From Hymenobacter pini (lineage in GTDB: Bacteria; Bacteroidota; Bacteroidia; Cytophagales; Hymenobacteraceae), in the NCBI RefSeq assembly GCF_020421205.1, contig NZ_JAIZZH010000003.1:62001-126000 (forward strand): a stretch of 64,000 nt of DNA. Reading direction: 5' to 3'. The notes beneath the pieces are model-generated. The model was not told the origin of the DNA. It saw nothing but the letters and a program-made list of their open reading frames with translations, and ran no database searches. The position numbers and the translations under genes are program-made. Position 1 is the first letter of the stretch, and each line of letters starts with the position of its first letter. Of this stretch, positions 1 through 8,727 are shown piece by piece.

Positions 1-1
1 C

Positions 2-328
2 GACATTGCCAACTGGAAGATTCCGGGCAAGATGGTGAAGGGCATGGGGGGTGCTATGGACCTGGTGGCCTCGGCCAAAAACATCATCGTGGCCATGCAG
101 CACGTGGCCCGCGACGGCAGTAGCAAGCTGCTGCCCCAGTGCACCCTGCCCATCACCGGCCTGCGCTGCGTGAAGAAGATTGTAACGGAGCTGGCTGTGC
201 TCGACGTAACGCCCGACGGCTTCGTGCTGCGCGAGCGGGCCCCCGGCGTTTCGGTAGAGCAGATTCAGGCCGCCACCGCCGGCAAGCTGGTGATACGCGG
301 CGAAATTCCCGAAATGCAGGGAGTCTGA
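2..328 (+). CDS. scoB: 3-oxoacid CoA-transferase subunit B, C-terminal end (partial)
   Basis: The reading frame is open from base 2 and ends in TGA at 326-328, so only the last 108 residues are present. The segment [21 protein letters not shown] followed by the TLPITGL and VLDVTPDGF stretches is typical of the C-terminus of the beta subunit of succinyl-CoA/acetoacetate CoA-transferases. The enzyme moves CoA between succinyl-CoA and acetoacetate in ketone-body or short-chain acid use. The catalytic Glu lies outside the window. The alpha subunit would be expected immediately upstream, but this cannot be seen. A perfect 17-bp inverted repeat follows the stop. Confidence 0.85.
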   Translation, partial: DIANWKIPGKMVKGMGGAMDLVASAKNIIVAMQHVARDGSSKLLPQCTLPITGLRCVKKIVTELAVLDVTPDGFVLRERAPGVSVEQIQAATAGKLVIRGEIPEMQGV

Positions 329-343
329 GAAAAATTAAAGACA

Positions 344-389
344 AGAACGCCCGTCATTCCTCGGCTTCGCTCGGAATGACGGGCGTTCT
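344..389. repeat. 17-bp perfect inverted repeat downstream of scoB
   Basis: Arms 344-360 and 373-389 are perfectly complementary around a 12-base loop. The arm contains CGTCATTCC, which resembles the CGTCATTGCGAG core of the larger elements at 14511 and 16929. It may serve as a terminator between scoB and the convergent gene, but there is no clean T-run. It is best read as a member of a dispersed palindromic family. Confidence 0.7.
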
Positions 390-413
390 ATTTATGCCCG
401 TATTTCTGAGTTT

Positions 414-929
414 TCACCACTTCAAAAATGCGGTGGCTAGAATGTGTTGGGCAGCTTCAAGGGTGAAATGGGAGAAGCAGCGGCGGAAATGAGCCAGCGC
501 CTCAGCGGGCGGCAGTGCGCCGTAGCGCACCGCTTCTACTAAGTGGCGGGCCAGTAGCTCGGGGTCGGACGTAAGAGCCGGAAACTCGGCTTCCTGCTTG
601 TAGCGCCGTAGCGTTTCTATTCGCAGTTCAGGCACGGCTCCCGGCACCTGGCGTAGCAGCCGGTCCATAAGCAGTTGCACTTCATCCAGGAACAGGATAC
701 GCACCAGGCCGGGTGGGGCCGGTACGGGTTGCCCGGCAGCGGCCGTCAGTAATACCGCCGCTGGGCTGCGCGGCTCCCAACGGGTGGCATCGGGCGGGGC
801 GCACAGCCAGGCCGTGGCCGGAAACTGCTCCGACGCTTGCAGCACAGCCGCCAGGGTTTGCATACGGTGTTCGGGTAAAGCCACGCCCCAAGGTACGCAG
901 GAACCCGTTGGCCGGACGGAAAGGCCCAT
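414..929 (-). CDS. hypothetical protein
   Basis: A 171-residue protein that I do not recognise. The ATG at 929 is chosen over a TTG two codons upstream. It has no signal peptide or membrane segment. Composition is rich in Ala, Leu and Pro, with a helical-looking C-terminal half containing RIETLRRYKQEAEF and FRRCFSHFTLEAAQ. It is convergent with scoB and divergent from the secreted protein at 1015. Codon usage looks like that of its neighbours. No function is proposed. Confidence 0.6.
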   Translation of the reverse strand: MGLSVRPTGSCVPWGVALPEHRMQTLAAVLQASEQFPATAWLCAPPDATRWEPRSPAAVLLTAAAGQPVPAPPGLVRILFLDEVQLLMDRLLRQVPGAVPELRIETLRRYKQEAEFPALTSDPELLARHLVEAVRYGALPPAEALAHFRRCFSHFTLEAAQHILATAFLKW

Positions 930-966
930 TAGCAAGGTGCGAGTAGCATGCTAGCGCGGGGCCACG

Positions 967-974
967 TACCTTGG
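967..974 (+). promoter_or_regulatory. candidate -7 element (TACCTTGG)
   Basis: The sequence matches seven of eight positions of the Bacteroidota -7 element TAnnTTTG and lies 41 bases before the ATG at 1015. No convincing -33 TTTG is present at the right distance. Confidence 0.35.
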
Positions 975-1014
975 AAGAGCGAATCTATTTTGAGTACCTA
1001 ACAACGGCCGGCAT

Positions 1015-2133
1015 ATGCAGCACCGCTACTATTTTCTGTTCTGGGGCTTACTTCTGAGCACCACCGCCGGGGCTCAGACTTCGCCCAGCATCACCCGCGC
1101 AGATATGCCCGCTCCCGGCGATACGCTGCGACAGAGCACGGCCTCGGTAATCCTACCGGCCGGGGCCCCACCCCTCACGCAACGCGGGCCCAACCAAACC
1201 TGGAATTACCGGGCCTTGGTGGCTACTGCCCAACAAGTAGCCCGCTTTACACCGGTGCCCAACCAGCCATTGTATACTATCACCTTTAACTCCATACTGA
1301 GTGGCAGCAACCGGGCCACGGTGGCCGCCCCACAGGCCGTGCCGGTGCCGCCCGGCCTCACGCTGCCCATCACCGAGCCTTACCAGTTCTTTAATGCCTC
1401 CTCGGCCGATTACCGCTCGGTGGGGTACGGTGGTACGCTGGCGGGCACGGCCGTACCCGTTACCTACGCCTCACCAGCCGAGCAAGACATCATCTACCGG
1501 TTTCCGCTCAGCTACGCATCCGCTCCCGATTCGAGCCGTTCGTTTTTCAGCGTTACCATTCCGGGTACCGGCTACCTCAGCCAGCGTCGTAAGCGGGTAA
1601 ATAAGGCAGATGCCTGGGGTACACTGACTACTCCCTTCGGTACCTTTCAAACGGTGCGGGTAGTTACGCGCATTGAAGACCACGACAGCCTCTCGGCCGG
1701 GGGGATTTCGCAGGGCTTTACCCTGCCCATCACGCGCGAGTACAAGTGGCTGGCTGTGGGGCAGCACGTGCCGGTGCTCACTATTACCACCACCCAGACC
1801 GGCACGCAAGAAATAGTATCCGGCGTGGAATACCGCGACGTATACCGCCGCATCGGCGGGCCGCTGGCTGCCACCCGAGCCTTGCCAGCCACGGCGGTGC
1901 AAGTGTACCCCACGCTGCTGCGGCCAGATCAGGCCCTAAACTTGGCGCTATCAGCCCCAGCCTCCGTAACCGCCACCGACGTAACCGGGCGGCTTGTGTT
2001 TCAGCGGCTGCTCACGCCCCGGCAGGGTGCGGCCGAAATTCCGGCCGAAGCATTCGGGGAGTTTCGGGGCGTGCTACTGCTGCGGATGCACACGGCCGCG
2101 GGCGTGGCGGTGCGGCGGGTGGTGCGGGAATAA
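1015..2133 (+). CDS. secreted protein with type IX-like C-terminal sorting domain
   Basis: A 372-residue protein. Residues 1-20 form a signal peptide (charged start, FWGLLLSTTAGAQ, cleavage after the Ala before Gln). The central part is rich in Thr, Ser, Pro and beta-type residues and I cannot assign it to a family. The last 75 residues (VYPTLLRPDQALNL, then SVTATDVTGRLVF, then a short basic end) have the pattern of type IX secretion C-terminal domains, in which the YPNP motif is replaced here by YPTLL. It is therefore probably exported across the outer membrane. It overlaps nothing and is convergent with the gene at 2135, one base away. Confidence 0.75.
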   Translation: MQHRYYFLFWGLLLSTTAGAQTSPSITRADMPAPGDTLRQSTASVILPAGAPPLTQRGPNQTWNYRALVATAQQVARFTPVPNQPLYTITFNSILSGSNRATVAAPQAVPVPPGLTLPITEPYQFFNASSADYRSVGYGGTLAGTAVPVTYASPAEQDIIYRFPLSYASAPDSSRSFFSVTIPGTGYLSQRRKRVNKADAWGTLTTPFGTFQTVRVVTRIEDHDSLSAGGISQGFTLPITREYKWLAVGQHVPVLTITTTQTGTQEIVSGVEYRDVYRRIGGPLAATRALPATAVQVYPTLLRPDQALNLALSAPASVTATDVTGRLVFQRLLTPRQGAAEIPAEAFGEFRGVLLLRMHTAAGVAVRRVVRE

Positions 2134-2134
2134 C

Positions 2135-2614
2135 TTAGCTCCCCAGACTTTGCAGCTGTTGATAAGCTTCTATCTGCTCCGCAACGGCGCGGTTAATCAA
2201 CCTGATTTCTACTGCCGTTGCCCCATCAGGAGCCGTTACTACGCACGTGCAATAGGTGCTTAATCCGAACAGGCCTTGCTTCCATTCTACTGGTCCAATG
2301 GCGGACCAGGGTATCAGTAAAGGCGGATGACCGACGCGGAAAAGAAATAAAACCGAGAGGCCCAGCCCAGCGGGGCTACAGCTGATATTCAGGACCCCAC
2401 GGTAGCTGGCCCCCAAACCGACAGCCCCCACTTCCCGCATAGAAGCCGCCTGCATCCAGAAGGAATCTGCCTTGGCCGGCGGCTCACCGTGGGCCCGAAA
2501 ATGCTGCGCCAGTTGTCGCCAGCCATTCAGGGAAATCACCCAACAGATAGCCGCCCAAAATCCAACAAACCCAAGCGGGAAAAATGGTATGTACAATGGG
2601 TTGATGGCTAGCAT
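2135..2614 (-). CDS. hypothetical membrane-associated protein
   Basis: A protein of about 159 residues when started at the ATG at 2614. A longer reading would need the TTG at 2668, but that stretch contains TACATTTA, which looks like a promoter element. The N-terminus holds one clear membrane segment (PLYIPFFPLGFVGFWAAICWV). The rest is a small soluble domain with a PLLIPWSAIGPVEW stretch, as in PH-like or DUF membrane-tethered proteins of this phylum. The function is unknown. The stop codon lies one base from the stop of the convergent secreted protein. Confidence 0.6.
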   Translation of the reverse strand: MLAINPLYIPFFPLGFVGFWAAICWVISLNGWRQLAQHFRAHGEPPAKADSFWMQAASMREVGAVGLGASYRGVLNISCSPAGLGLSVLFLFRVGHPPLLIPWSAIGPVEWKQGLFGLSTYCTCVVTAPDGATAVEIRLINRAVAEQIEAYQQLQSLGS

Positions 2615-2743
2615 AGAGGAGTTACTTCCAAATAAGATGGATACAAGCTTAAATGTAGGTCGTTTCAAAACGTAGCCCCGACACTTTTTGCCACCGAAGT
2701 TGTTGTGACCCCGTAAACCGGGGCGGTAAACTGCCGTAGGCGG

Positions 2744-2751
2744 TACCTTTG
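2744..2751 (+). promoter_or_regulatory. -7 promoter element (TACCTTTG)
   Basis: Exact match to the Bacteroidota sigma-A -7 consensus TAnnTTTG, 40 bases before the chosen ATG at 2791. It overlaps the upstream TTG at 2749 that could otherwise be taken as a start, which supports the ATG. No TTTG is seen at the -33 position. Confidence 0.55.
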
Positions 2752-2790
2752 CCCGGTATTTTCCCCCGCGAAACTTCTCGATTACCTGAT

Positions 2791-4494
2791 ATGGCCAATT
2801 CTCATGCGAAAGTAGGCGGTGGCTCCGCCAAGAAAAACAACCTGCCCGGTATGCCCGCCGCGCCCGAACTGATGACGCCCACCGCCATTCCGGCCCACAA
2901 ACTGGTGCTGCGTACTCTGCGCCGCACCGATTTTAAAGCCGTCAAGGCCATCATGGACAAAGTGTACTCCAACATGGAGGGCGCCTGGGCTCAGGACGAG
3001 TACAATGCCCTGCTCAAGAAATTTCCCGAAGGTCAGATCTGCATTGAGGATAACGGCCAGGTGGTGGCGGCGGCGCTGGCCATCATCGTGCAGTATTCCG
3101 ACTTCGGCGACAAGCACACCTACGCCAAAATCACCGGCAACGGCAAGTTCAACACCCACAACGCCGATGGCGACACGCTGTACGGCGTGGACGTATTTGT
3201 GGACCCCGAGTACCGCAACCTGCGCTTGGGCCGCCGCCTCTACGATGCCCGCAAGGAGCTGTGCGAGAACCTGAACCTGCGCGCCATGGTGGCCGGCGGC
3301 CGTATCCCCGGCTACAACGCCTATGCCAACGAGATGACGCCGGCCAAGTACGTGGAGATGGTGCGCAACAAAGAAATCACCGACCCCATCCTTACCTTCC
3401 AGCTGGCCAACGACTTCTACGTGCGCAAGCTCATCCGGGGGTATCTGCCCTACGACTCCGAAAGCAAGGCCTACGCCACGCTGCTGGAGTGGATTAACGT
3501 GTACTACGACGAGGAAACCGATAAGCTGATTGGTAACCAGAAGTCGAATGTGCGCATTGGTATTGTGCAGTGGCAGATGCGGGCTACCAAAAACCTGGAG
3601 GACTTCTTCCAGCAGATGGAGTTCTTCGTGGATACCGTGTCGGGCTATAAGGCTGACTGCGTGCTGTTCCCCGAGTTCTTCAATGCCCCCATGATGGCGC
3701 TGACCAACGAGGAGTCGCCGTCGGTGGCTATCCGCTCCATGGCGGCCTACACCGAGCCCATCAAAACCAAGATGATGGAGCTGGCCGTGAGCTACAACAT
3801 CAACGTAATAGCCGGCTCCATGCCCCTCTACGATGATGGCAAGCTCTACAACGTATCGTACCTGTGCCGCCGCGACGGCACCGTGGACGAGCAGTACAAG
3901 CTGCACGTAACCCCCGATGAGGCCAGCTACTGGGGCATGCGCGGCGGCGACAAGCTGCGGTGCTTCGACACCGACTTCGGCAAAATCGGCATCCTGATTT
4001 GCTACGACGTGGAATTCCCGGAGCTAAGCCGCATGCTCTCGGATGAAGGCATGAAGATTCTGTTCGTGCCCTTCTGGACCGATACCAAGAACGCCTACCA
4101 GCGGGTACGCCTCTGCGCCCAGGCCCGGGCCATTGAAAACGAGTGCTACGTGGCCATTACCGGCTCGGTGGGCAACCTGCCCCGCGTGGAGAACATGGAC
4201 ATCCAGTACTCGCAAAGCGCCGTGTTCAGCCCCTCAGACTTTGCCTTCCCCCATGACGCCATCGTGGCCGAGGCCACGCCCAACACGGAGATGACGCTGA
4301 TTGCCGATCTGGACCTAGACCTACTCAAGGACCTGAACACCTCAGGGGCCGTGCGCAACCTCCGCGACCGGCGCAAAGATCTGTACTCGCTGAACTGGGT
4401 GAAGAAGACGGAGCGCGACGATGAGCTGTTGGCTCAGGGCGAGGAGCGGGTGCAGAAAAGCGTCAGCCGCCGCAAAGCCGTAGCAGCGGGCTAA
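2791..4494 (+). CDS. GNAT acetyltransferase-nitrilase superfamily fusion
   Basis: A 567-residue two-domain protein. Residues about 38-240 are a GNAT N-acetyltransferase-like domain (LRTLRRTDFKAVKAIM, then GVDVFVDPEYRNLRLGRRL as the acetyl-CoA loop). Residues about 255-535 are a carbon-nitrogen hydrolase with its catalytic triad visible: Glu295 in LFPEFF, Lys370 in QYKLH and Cys404 in LICYDVEFPE. Such fusions are known in bacteria as GNAT/carbon-nitrogen hydrolase family proteins, but their substrates are largely undefined; an amidase linked to acyl transfer is inferred. There is no signal peptide, so it should be cytosolic. It is monocistronic: an exact TAnnTTTG box precedes it and a hairpin terminator follows. 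Confidence 0.88.
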   Translation: MANSHAKVGGGSAKKNNLPGMPAAPELMTPTAIPAHKLVLRTLRRTDFKAVKAIMDKVYSNMEGAWAQDEYNALLKKFPEGQICIEDNGQVVAAALAIIVQYSDFGDKHTYAKITGNGKFNTHNADGDTLYGVDVFVDPEYRNLRLGRRLYDARKELCENLNLRAMVAGGRIPGYNAYANEMTPAKYVEMVRNKEITDPILTFQLANDFYVRKLIRGYLPYDSESKAYATLLEWINVYYDEETDKLIGNQKSNVRIGIVQWQMRATKNLEDFFQQMEFFVDTVSGYKADCVLFPEFFNAPMMALTNEESPSVAIRSMAAYTEPIKTKMMELAVSYNINVIAGSMPLYDDGKLYNVSYLCRRDGTVDEQYKLHVTPDEASYWGMRGGDKLRCFDTDFGKIGILICYDVEFPELSRMLSDEGMKILFVPFWTDTKNAYQRVRLCAQARAIENECYVAITGSVGNLPRVENMDIQYSQSAVFSPSDFAFPHDAIVAEATPNTEMTLIADLDLDLLKDLNTSGAVRNLRDRRKDLYSLNWVKKTERDDELLAQGEERVQKSVSRRKAVAAG

Positions 4495-4523
4495 TCACCC
4501 CGATTCTGCCCTGACGAGTGCAT

Positions 4524-4559
4524 AAAACGACCCACTGGATTTGTCTGGCGGGTCGTTTT
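4524..4559 (+). terminator. rho-independent terminator after the GNAT-nitrilase gene
   Basis: Arms AAAACGACCC (4524-4533) and GGGTCGTTTT (4550-4559) pair perfectly around a 16-base loop, 30 bases after the stop. Confidence 0.75.
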
Positions 4560-4611
4560 GTTGAAATGCAGTAGGTACACTTTTTTGGCATTTCCCTGGC
4601 TAAAACCGCCA

Positions 4612-4641
4612 TTTGAGCATTGTAGGATTAAAATATAATTA
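4612..4641 (+). promoter_or_regulatory. candidate promoter for the DUF4394 gene
   Basis: TTTG at 4612-4615, an 18-base spacer, then TATAATTA at 4634-4641 in a strongly AT-rich stretch. The -7 box matches only part of TAnnTTTG. Confidence 0.3.
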
Positions 4642-4749
4642 AATATAGGTGTAAGGCAAGCCGGAAGCACTGTTGGGCTCGTACCTGAGTTACCCGCTAT
4701 GGGTATTCACTACACGATTTGTCCATTCACCAACTCTACTACTTCCTTC

Positions 4750-6720
4750 ATGCTACCATCTTCTACTCGCCGCAAGGCCCTGCAACGGGGTGGCTTGCTG
4801 CTAGGCGCACTGAGCTTGCTCGGTATTTCCTCAGTTTCTGCCCAAACGGTATACGGCCTGTCAGTTGCTGCCACTACTGCGCCCAGCCTAGTATCGTTTG
4901 ACGCCGCCACGCCGGGTACCTTGCTGACCAACGTGCCCATTACCGGCTTTACTACCGGCCAAACCATTGTGGGCATTGATTTCCGGCCGAATACGGGCGA
5001 GCTGTTTGCCTTGGGCTACAACGCCACTGGCACGCAGGCCCAGCTCTACACTATTAACCGCACTACCGGCGCGGCTACGGCTGTAGGTACTGCCCTAACA
5101 GTAGATTTGGGCACCAATCTGGCCCGTATCGGCTTCGATTTCAACCCCACGGTTGACCGGATTCGGGTAACGGCCGGCAACCGCGCCAACCTTCGCTTGA
5201 ACCCTAACAACGGGGCCTTGGCGGCCACCGATGGCCAGCTGACGTACGCCAGCACCGATGCTAACGCGGCTAACACGCCCGGTGTGGGCTCCTCAGCGTA
5301 CACCAACAGTTACATTGGGGCCAGCGGCACCACGCTCTACAACATTGATGAGGCCAATAACCGCCTGGTGAGCCAGAACCCGCCAAACAACGGTACCCTC
5401 AACAGCCTGGGCACTCTGGGTGTCAGCGTGAACGGGGCCCTCCAGGCCTCGGACCTGGATATTTACTTCAACCCCACCACGGGTGCCAATACGGCTTATC
5501 TGACGGTGGCCTCGCCTACGAGCCTTACGGCCTCTACCAGCACCCTTTACACGGTTAATCTGGCCGACGGCACCACTACGCAGGTGGGCAACATCGGGAG
5601 CGGAGCCTTTGTAGCCGTAACGGATATTGCCTTCCAGATTACGCGCCCGGCCACGCTGCCGGCCATTACGGGCCAGCTGGCCTACGCCCTGGCGGGTACT
5701 AACCTAATTACTTTCGATACGGCCCTGCCCACCACCATCCGGACCTCTACGGGCATTACGGGCGTTGATGCCAGCCAAACGCTGGTAGGCTTGGACGTGC
5801 GGCCCTCTACCAATACCCTAGTGGCACTGGGGTACAACGCCACCGCCCAAACCGCTACGCTGTATAGTATTAACGCTGCTACCGGGGTGGCCCGCGCTAT
5901 TAACACCACGCCCGTGGCCCTGGCCCTGGGCACCGGCAGCATCGGCTTTGATTTCAATCCCACCGTAGACCGGATCCGGGTGGTGGGAGCTAACCGGAAC
6001 AACTTCCGCCTGAACCCCAACGACGGCACTGTTGCCGCCACCGATGGTCAGCTGACCTACGCCAGCACCGATGCCAACGCCGCTAACACACCATCCGTAG
6101 GTGCTGCGGCCTACACCAACAGTGTAGCCGGGGCCACCAGTACGCAGTTGTTCGTGTACGATGAAGCCCGCAACGTACTGGCCCTGCAAAATCCACCGAA
6201 CGACGGTACGCTCAATACGGTGGGCCCCACTGGCCTGACGGCCACAGCCGCGCGGGATATTGACATGGATATTTACACCAGCGGGACCACCAACACGGGC
6301 TATCTGGTGGCCAATGCTGCCGCCAACGGCAACAGCACCCTCTACACTATTAGTAATACCGGTGCTACTACGGTGGTTGGGTTGATTGGCAACGGCATTG
6401 CCGTGCGCGACATTGCCCTGGCCGGGGCGTCTGGCGTTACCGGCACCCGCCAGCCAGCCGTGGCTACGGGCTTCAGCCTGTACCCGAACCCCGTAGCCGA
6501 TGTAGCTCAGCTGAGCTTCCAACTGCCCCAGGCCGGCCAAGCCGAGCTAACCCTGACCGACGCGCTGGGCCGTACCGTGGAGCGGCAGACGCTGGGCACT
6601 TTGCCCGCCGGCAACCACGCCCGCACCTGGCAGCCGGCCGCCCACCGCGCCGGCGTCTACTTCCTGCGCCTGACCCTAGATGGCCAATCGGCCGGTACGC
6701 AGCGGATCATGATGCAGTAG
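4750..6720 (+). CDS. secreted DUF4394 repeat protein with type IX sorting domain
   Basis: A 656-residue protein from the ATG at 4750; an upstream ATG at 4699 would add 17 residues before a normal signal peptide. The signal peptide runs from MLPSSTRRKALQ to ISSVSAQ. Two tandem DUF4394 copies follow, about residues 35-305 and 310-560, both carrying GFDFNPTVDRIRV, LRLNPN or FRLNPN, and DGQLTYASTDANAANTP. The C-terminal 80 residues (SLYPNPVADVAQL, LTDALGRTV, AGVYFLRL) are a classical type A type IX sorting domain. It is probably a cell-surface or released beta-propeller-like protein; the ligand is unknown. A bidirectional terminator follows. Confidence 0.88.
   Translation: MLPSSTRRKALQRGGLLLGALSLLGISSVSAQTVYGLSVAATTAPSLVSFDAATPGTLLTNVPITGFTTGQTIVGIDFRPNTGELFALGYNATGTQAQLYTINRTTGAATAVGTALTVDLGTNLARIGFDFNPTVDRIRVTAGNRANLRLNPNNGALAATDGQLTYASTDANAANTPGVGSSAYTNSYIGASGTTLYNIDEANNRLVSQNPPNNGTLNSLGTLGVSVNGALQASDLDIYFNPTTGANTAYLTVASPTSLTASTSTLYTVNLADGTTTQVGNIGSGAFVAVTDIAFQITRPATLPAITGQLAYALAGTNLITFDTALPTTIRTSTGITGVDASQTLVGLDVRPSTNTLVALGYNATAQTATLYSINAATGVARAINTTPVALALGTGSIGFDFNPTVDRIRVVGANRNNFRLNPNDGTVAATDGQLTYASTDANAANTPSVGAAAYTNSVAGATSTQLFVYDEARNVLALQNPPNDGTLNTVGPTGLTATAARDIDMDIYTSGTTNTGYLVANAAANGNSTLYTISNTGATTVVGLIGNGIAVRDIALAGASGVTGTRQPAVATGFSLYPNPVADVAQLSFQLPQAGQAELTLTDALGRTVERQTLGTLPAGNHARTWQPAAHRAGVYFLRLTLDGQSAGTQRIMMQ
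5224..6095 (+). repeat. internal tandem duplication in the DUF4394 gene
   Basis: The segment starting GCCACCGATGGCCAGCTGAC near 5224 recurs near 6037 with mostly third-position changes, about 810 bases apart. This marks duplication of the whole domain followed by synonymous drift. Confidence 0.8.
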
Positions 6721-6743
6721 TAGTCTTTAAAGTAAGTAGCTAC

Positions 6744-6780
6744 AAAAAAGCGCGAAGCCCTGGGGTTTCGCGCTTTTTTT
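6744..6780. terminator. bidirectional terminator between DUF4394 and RDD genes
   Basis: Arms AAAAAAGCGCGAA (6744-6756) and TTCGCGCTTTTTT (6768-6780) give a GC-rich stem with A- and T-tails, suiting both convergent genes. Confidence 0.85.
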
Positions 6781-6868
6781 ATGCACAACGAGTACATAGA
6801 GCTATTTAGAACTAACGCCCCCGTTTCTTACCGGCCAATGCTTTGTTCGTGCTTATACCCCACAGGCA

Positions 6869-7606
6869 TCAGGCATAAGCGCTACTGTGAAGGGCGAAAT
6901 AAGCCTGGTCGCGCAGAATAGTGCGGAGAAACGGTTCATCCTGCAAATCAGTCTGGATGCCTGTGATTCCCTTTATTTTCATGGCTACTTCATTCAGCAA
7001 CAGGTAATCCTGGCGCTTCTGAGCCCGGTGCAGCAGCTGCCGCACCAGGCTCACATCGTGGTCAGAGAGCAGGGCGGCCTGGGCAAATACGGGTTGATAG
7101 CCTGCCGGCACCTGGGTTTGGGTAGCGGCGGCCTGCACCTCCGGGGCCGGTGGGCGCAGGCTTACTACCGTAGTGCCGGCTGCCATATCGCCCAGGCGCT
7201 GGCCCCGGCCATTGAGCAACGTGGCCACTAGGGCTAGCGAACCCAGCGTCATACCTATTTCCACTAGGCCAATCAGCCAGCGCAATAGGAAGTCGCCCAA
7301 GCCGGGGCGGCTGCCATCCAGGCGCGCCACCTTTATGTGCCGGATATGCTTGCCCAAGCTCTGGCCGTTGAAGAATATCTCGCACAGCGGGTGATACACC
7401 AACAGCGGGGCCGTGATAAGGGCATATTGCAGAATCCGCTGCTCGTCGTAGGAATTAGTAAGCTGCTCAATCAGAAACTTCACGCCCACCGTCCACAGTA
7501 CCATCACTAATACATCAATCAGCTGCGCCAGCATCCGGTCGCCTACGCTGGCGGCTTCGTATTCCAGAACCACGTTCTGGGTAGTATGAATGCGAATTGT
7601 GCTCAT
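6869..7606 (-). CDS. RDD family membrane protein
   Basis: A 245-residue protein with an RDD domain over about residues 15-165: AASVGDRMLAQLIDVLVMVL opens the first membrane segment, then LITAPLLVYHPLCEIFF, then the typical GQSLGKHIRHIKVARLDG loop and a third membrane segment. The C-terminal 80 residues are soluble and helical (VSLVRQLLHRAQKRQDYLLL). The ATG at 7606 is well placed. It is transcribed divergently from the SpoIIM-like gene. RDD, SpoIIM, DUF4129, DUF4350, MoxR and DUF58 genes are often clustered in bacteria, so it probably belongs to the same membrane system. Its biochemical role is unknown. Confidence 0.88.
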   Translation of the reverse strand: MSTIRIHTTQNVVLEYEAASVGDRMLAQLIDVLVMVLWTVGVKFLIEQLTNSYDEQRILQYALITAPLLVYHPLCEIFFNGQSLGKHIRHIKVARLDGSRPGLGDFLLRWLIGLVEIGMTLGSLALVATLLNGRGQRLGDMAAGTTVVSLRPPAPEVQAAATQTQVPAGYQPVFAQAALLSDHDVSLVRQLLHRAQKRQDYLLLNEVAMKIKGITGIQTDLQDEPFLRTILRDQAYFALHSSAYA

Positions 7607-7650
7607 AAAAAAACCGGGGAACAGGGCCCTGCGCGGGCCGGGGAAACCTG

Positions 7651-7658
7651 TATATTTA
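7651..7658 (+). promoter_or_regulatory. candidate -7 element (TATATTTA)
   Basis: Differs from TAnnTTTG only at the last base and lies 58 bases before the ATG of the SpoIIM-like gene. No -33 element was recognised. Confidence 0.35.
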
Positions 7659-7715
7659 GCCCGACGGGCCGCAGTCAGTTGCCAGACTGCTGCTCACCGG
7701 AATCCTTTAGTAACG

Positions 7716-8672
7716 ATGCGCGAAACTATCTTTTTACAGCTTAATCAGGCGCGGTGGCAGCAGTATGAGGAGCAGCCGGCCGTTGGTCCCGATGAACTGG
7801 CCCAGCGCTACATTGCCCTCACCGATGACCTAGCGTATGCCCAGACGTTTTATCCGGGCTCTACTACCACGGCCTACCTCAACGGCTTAACGGGCAAGCT
7901 ACACCAGCACCTCTATAAAAACAAGAAGCAGGAGCCCGGCCGGTTTATGCGCTTCTGGCGGCTGGAGCTGCCGCTGCTGCTCATCCGGCACCGCTGGGTG
8001 TTGCTGGGAGCCCTGGTGTTCTTTCTGCTCACCTGCTTTATCGGAGCCCTCTCGGCCGCCTACGATGACTCCTTTGTGCGGGTGGTGATGGGTGACCAGT
8101 ACGTGAACCAGACGCTGGCCAACATTGAAAAAGGCGACCCTATGGCCGTGTACAAGGGCGAGGATGAAACCCTGATGTTTTTGCACATCACGCTCAACAA
8201 CATTCGGGTGTCGTTGTACGCCTTTGCCGGGGGCATCACGGGCGGGCTGCTTACGCTGTTCATGCTGTTCCGTAACGGCGTAATGCTGGGTGCATTCCAG
8301 TATTTCTTTCACCAGAAAGGCCTGCTGCTGCCTTCCGTACTTACCATCTGGATTCACGGCACCCTGGAAATTTCGGCCATTGTGCTGGCTGGCGGCGCGG
8401 GCTGGGTAATGGCCCGGAGCATCCTGTTCCCCGGCACCTTCTCGCGCCGCGACTCCCTGCGCCAGGGAGCCCGCGACGGTATGCAACTGGTGCTGGCTCT
8501 CGTCCCCATTTTTGTGGTGGCGGGCTTTCTGGAAGGCTTTGTCACGCGCCACACTGAAATGCCGCTGGCTGCCAGCCTGGGCATCATTGGCACCTCGGCG
8601 GCCTGCATCCTGGGCTACTTTGTGCTGTATCCGTGGTGGCTGGTGCGCAGTGGCCGCGTAGTGCCCGATTAA
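7716..8672 (+). CDS. SpoIIM (stage II sporulation protein M)-like membrane protein
   Basis: A 318-residue protein from the ATG at 7716 (MRETIFLQLN). A cytosolic N-terminal helical region of about 100 residues (ELAQRYIALTDDLAYAQTFY, typical of the family) is followed by several membrane segments, including WVLLGALVFFLLTCFIGAL, VSLYAFAGGITGGLLTLFML, and a conserved LLPSVLTIWIHGTLEISAIVL stretch. In Bacillus, SpoIIM acts in engulfment. Here the name is only a family label, since the organism group does not sporulate. It begins a co-directional cluster with the next genes, 55 bases apart. Confidence 0.88.
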   Translation: MRETIFLQLNQARWQQYEEQPAVGPDELAQRYIALTDDLAYAQTFYPGSTTTAYLNGLTGKLHQHLYKNKKQEPGRFMRFWRLELPLLLIRHRWVLLGALVFFLLTCFIGALSAAYDDSFVRVVMGDQYVNQTLANIEKGDPMAVYKGEDETLMFLHITLNNIRVSLYAFAGGITGGLLTLFMLFRNGVMLGAFQYFFHQKGLLLPSVLTIWIHGTLEISAIVLAGGAGWVMARSILFPGTFSRRDSLRQGARDGMQLVLALVPIFVVAGFLEGFVTRHTEMPLAASLGIIGTSAACILGYFVLYPWWLVRSGRVVPD

Positions 8673-8727
8673 AACTACCCTGGTACTTTTCCCTTTTCTG
8701 TATCGACTTTCAGTTGTACCCTGCGTT

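Noticed and set aside
2782..3906. A 374-codon open frame on the minus strand opposite the GNAT-nitrilase gene
   Set aside because: The plus-strand frame carries an intact catalytic triad; the antisense frame is rich in His, Gly and Val with no family signal.
7716..8672. Evidence for sporulation from the SpoIIM label
   Set aside because: SpoIIM-like proteins are widespread in non-sporulating bacteria next to RDD and MoxR genes; no other sporulation gene is present.
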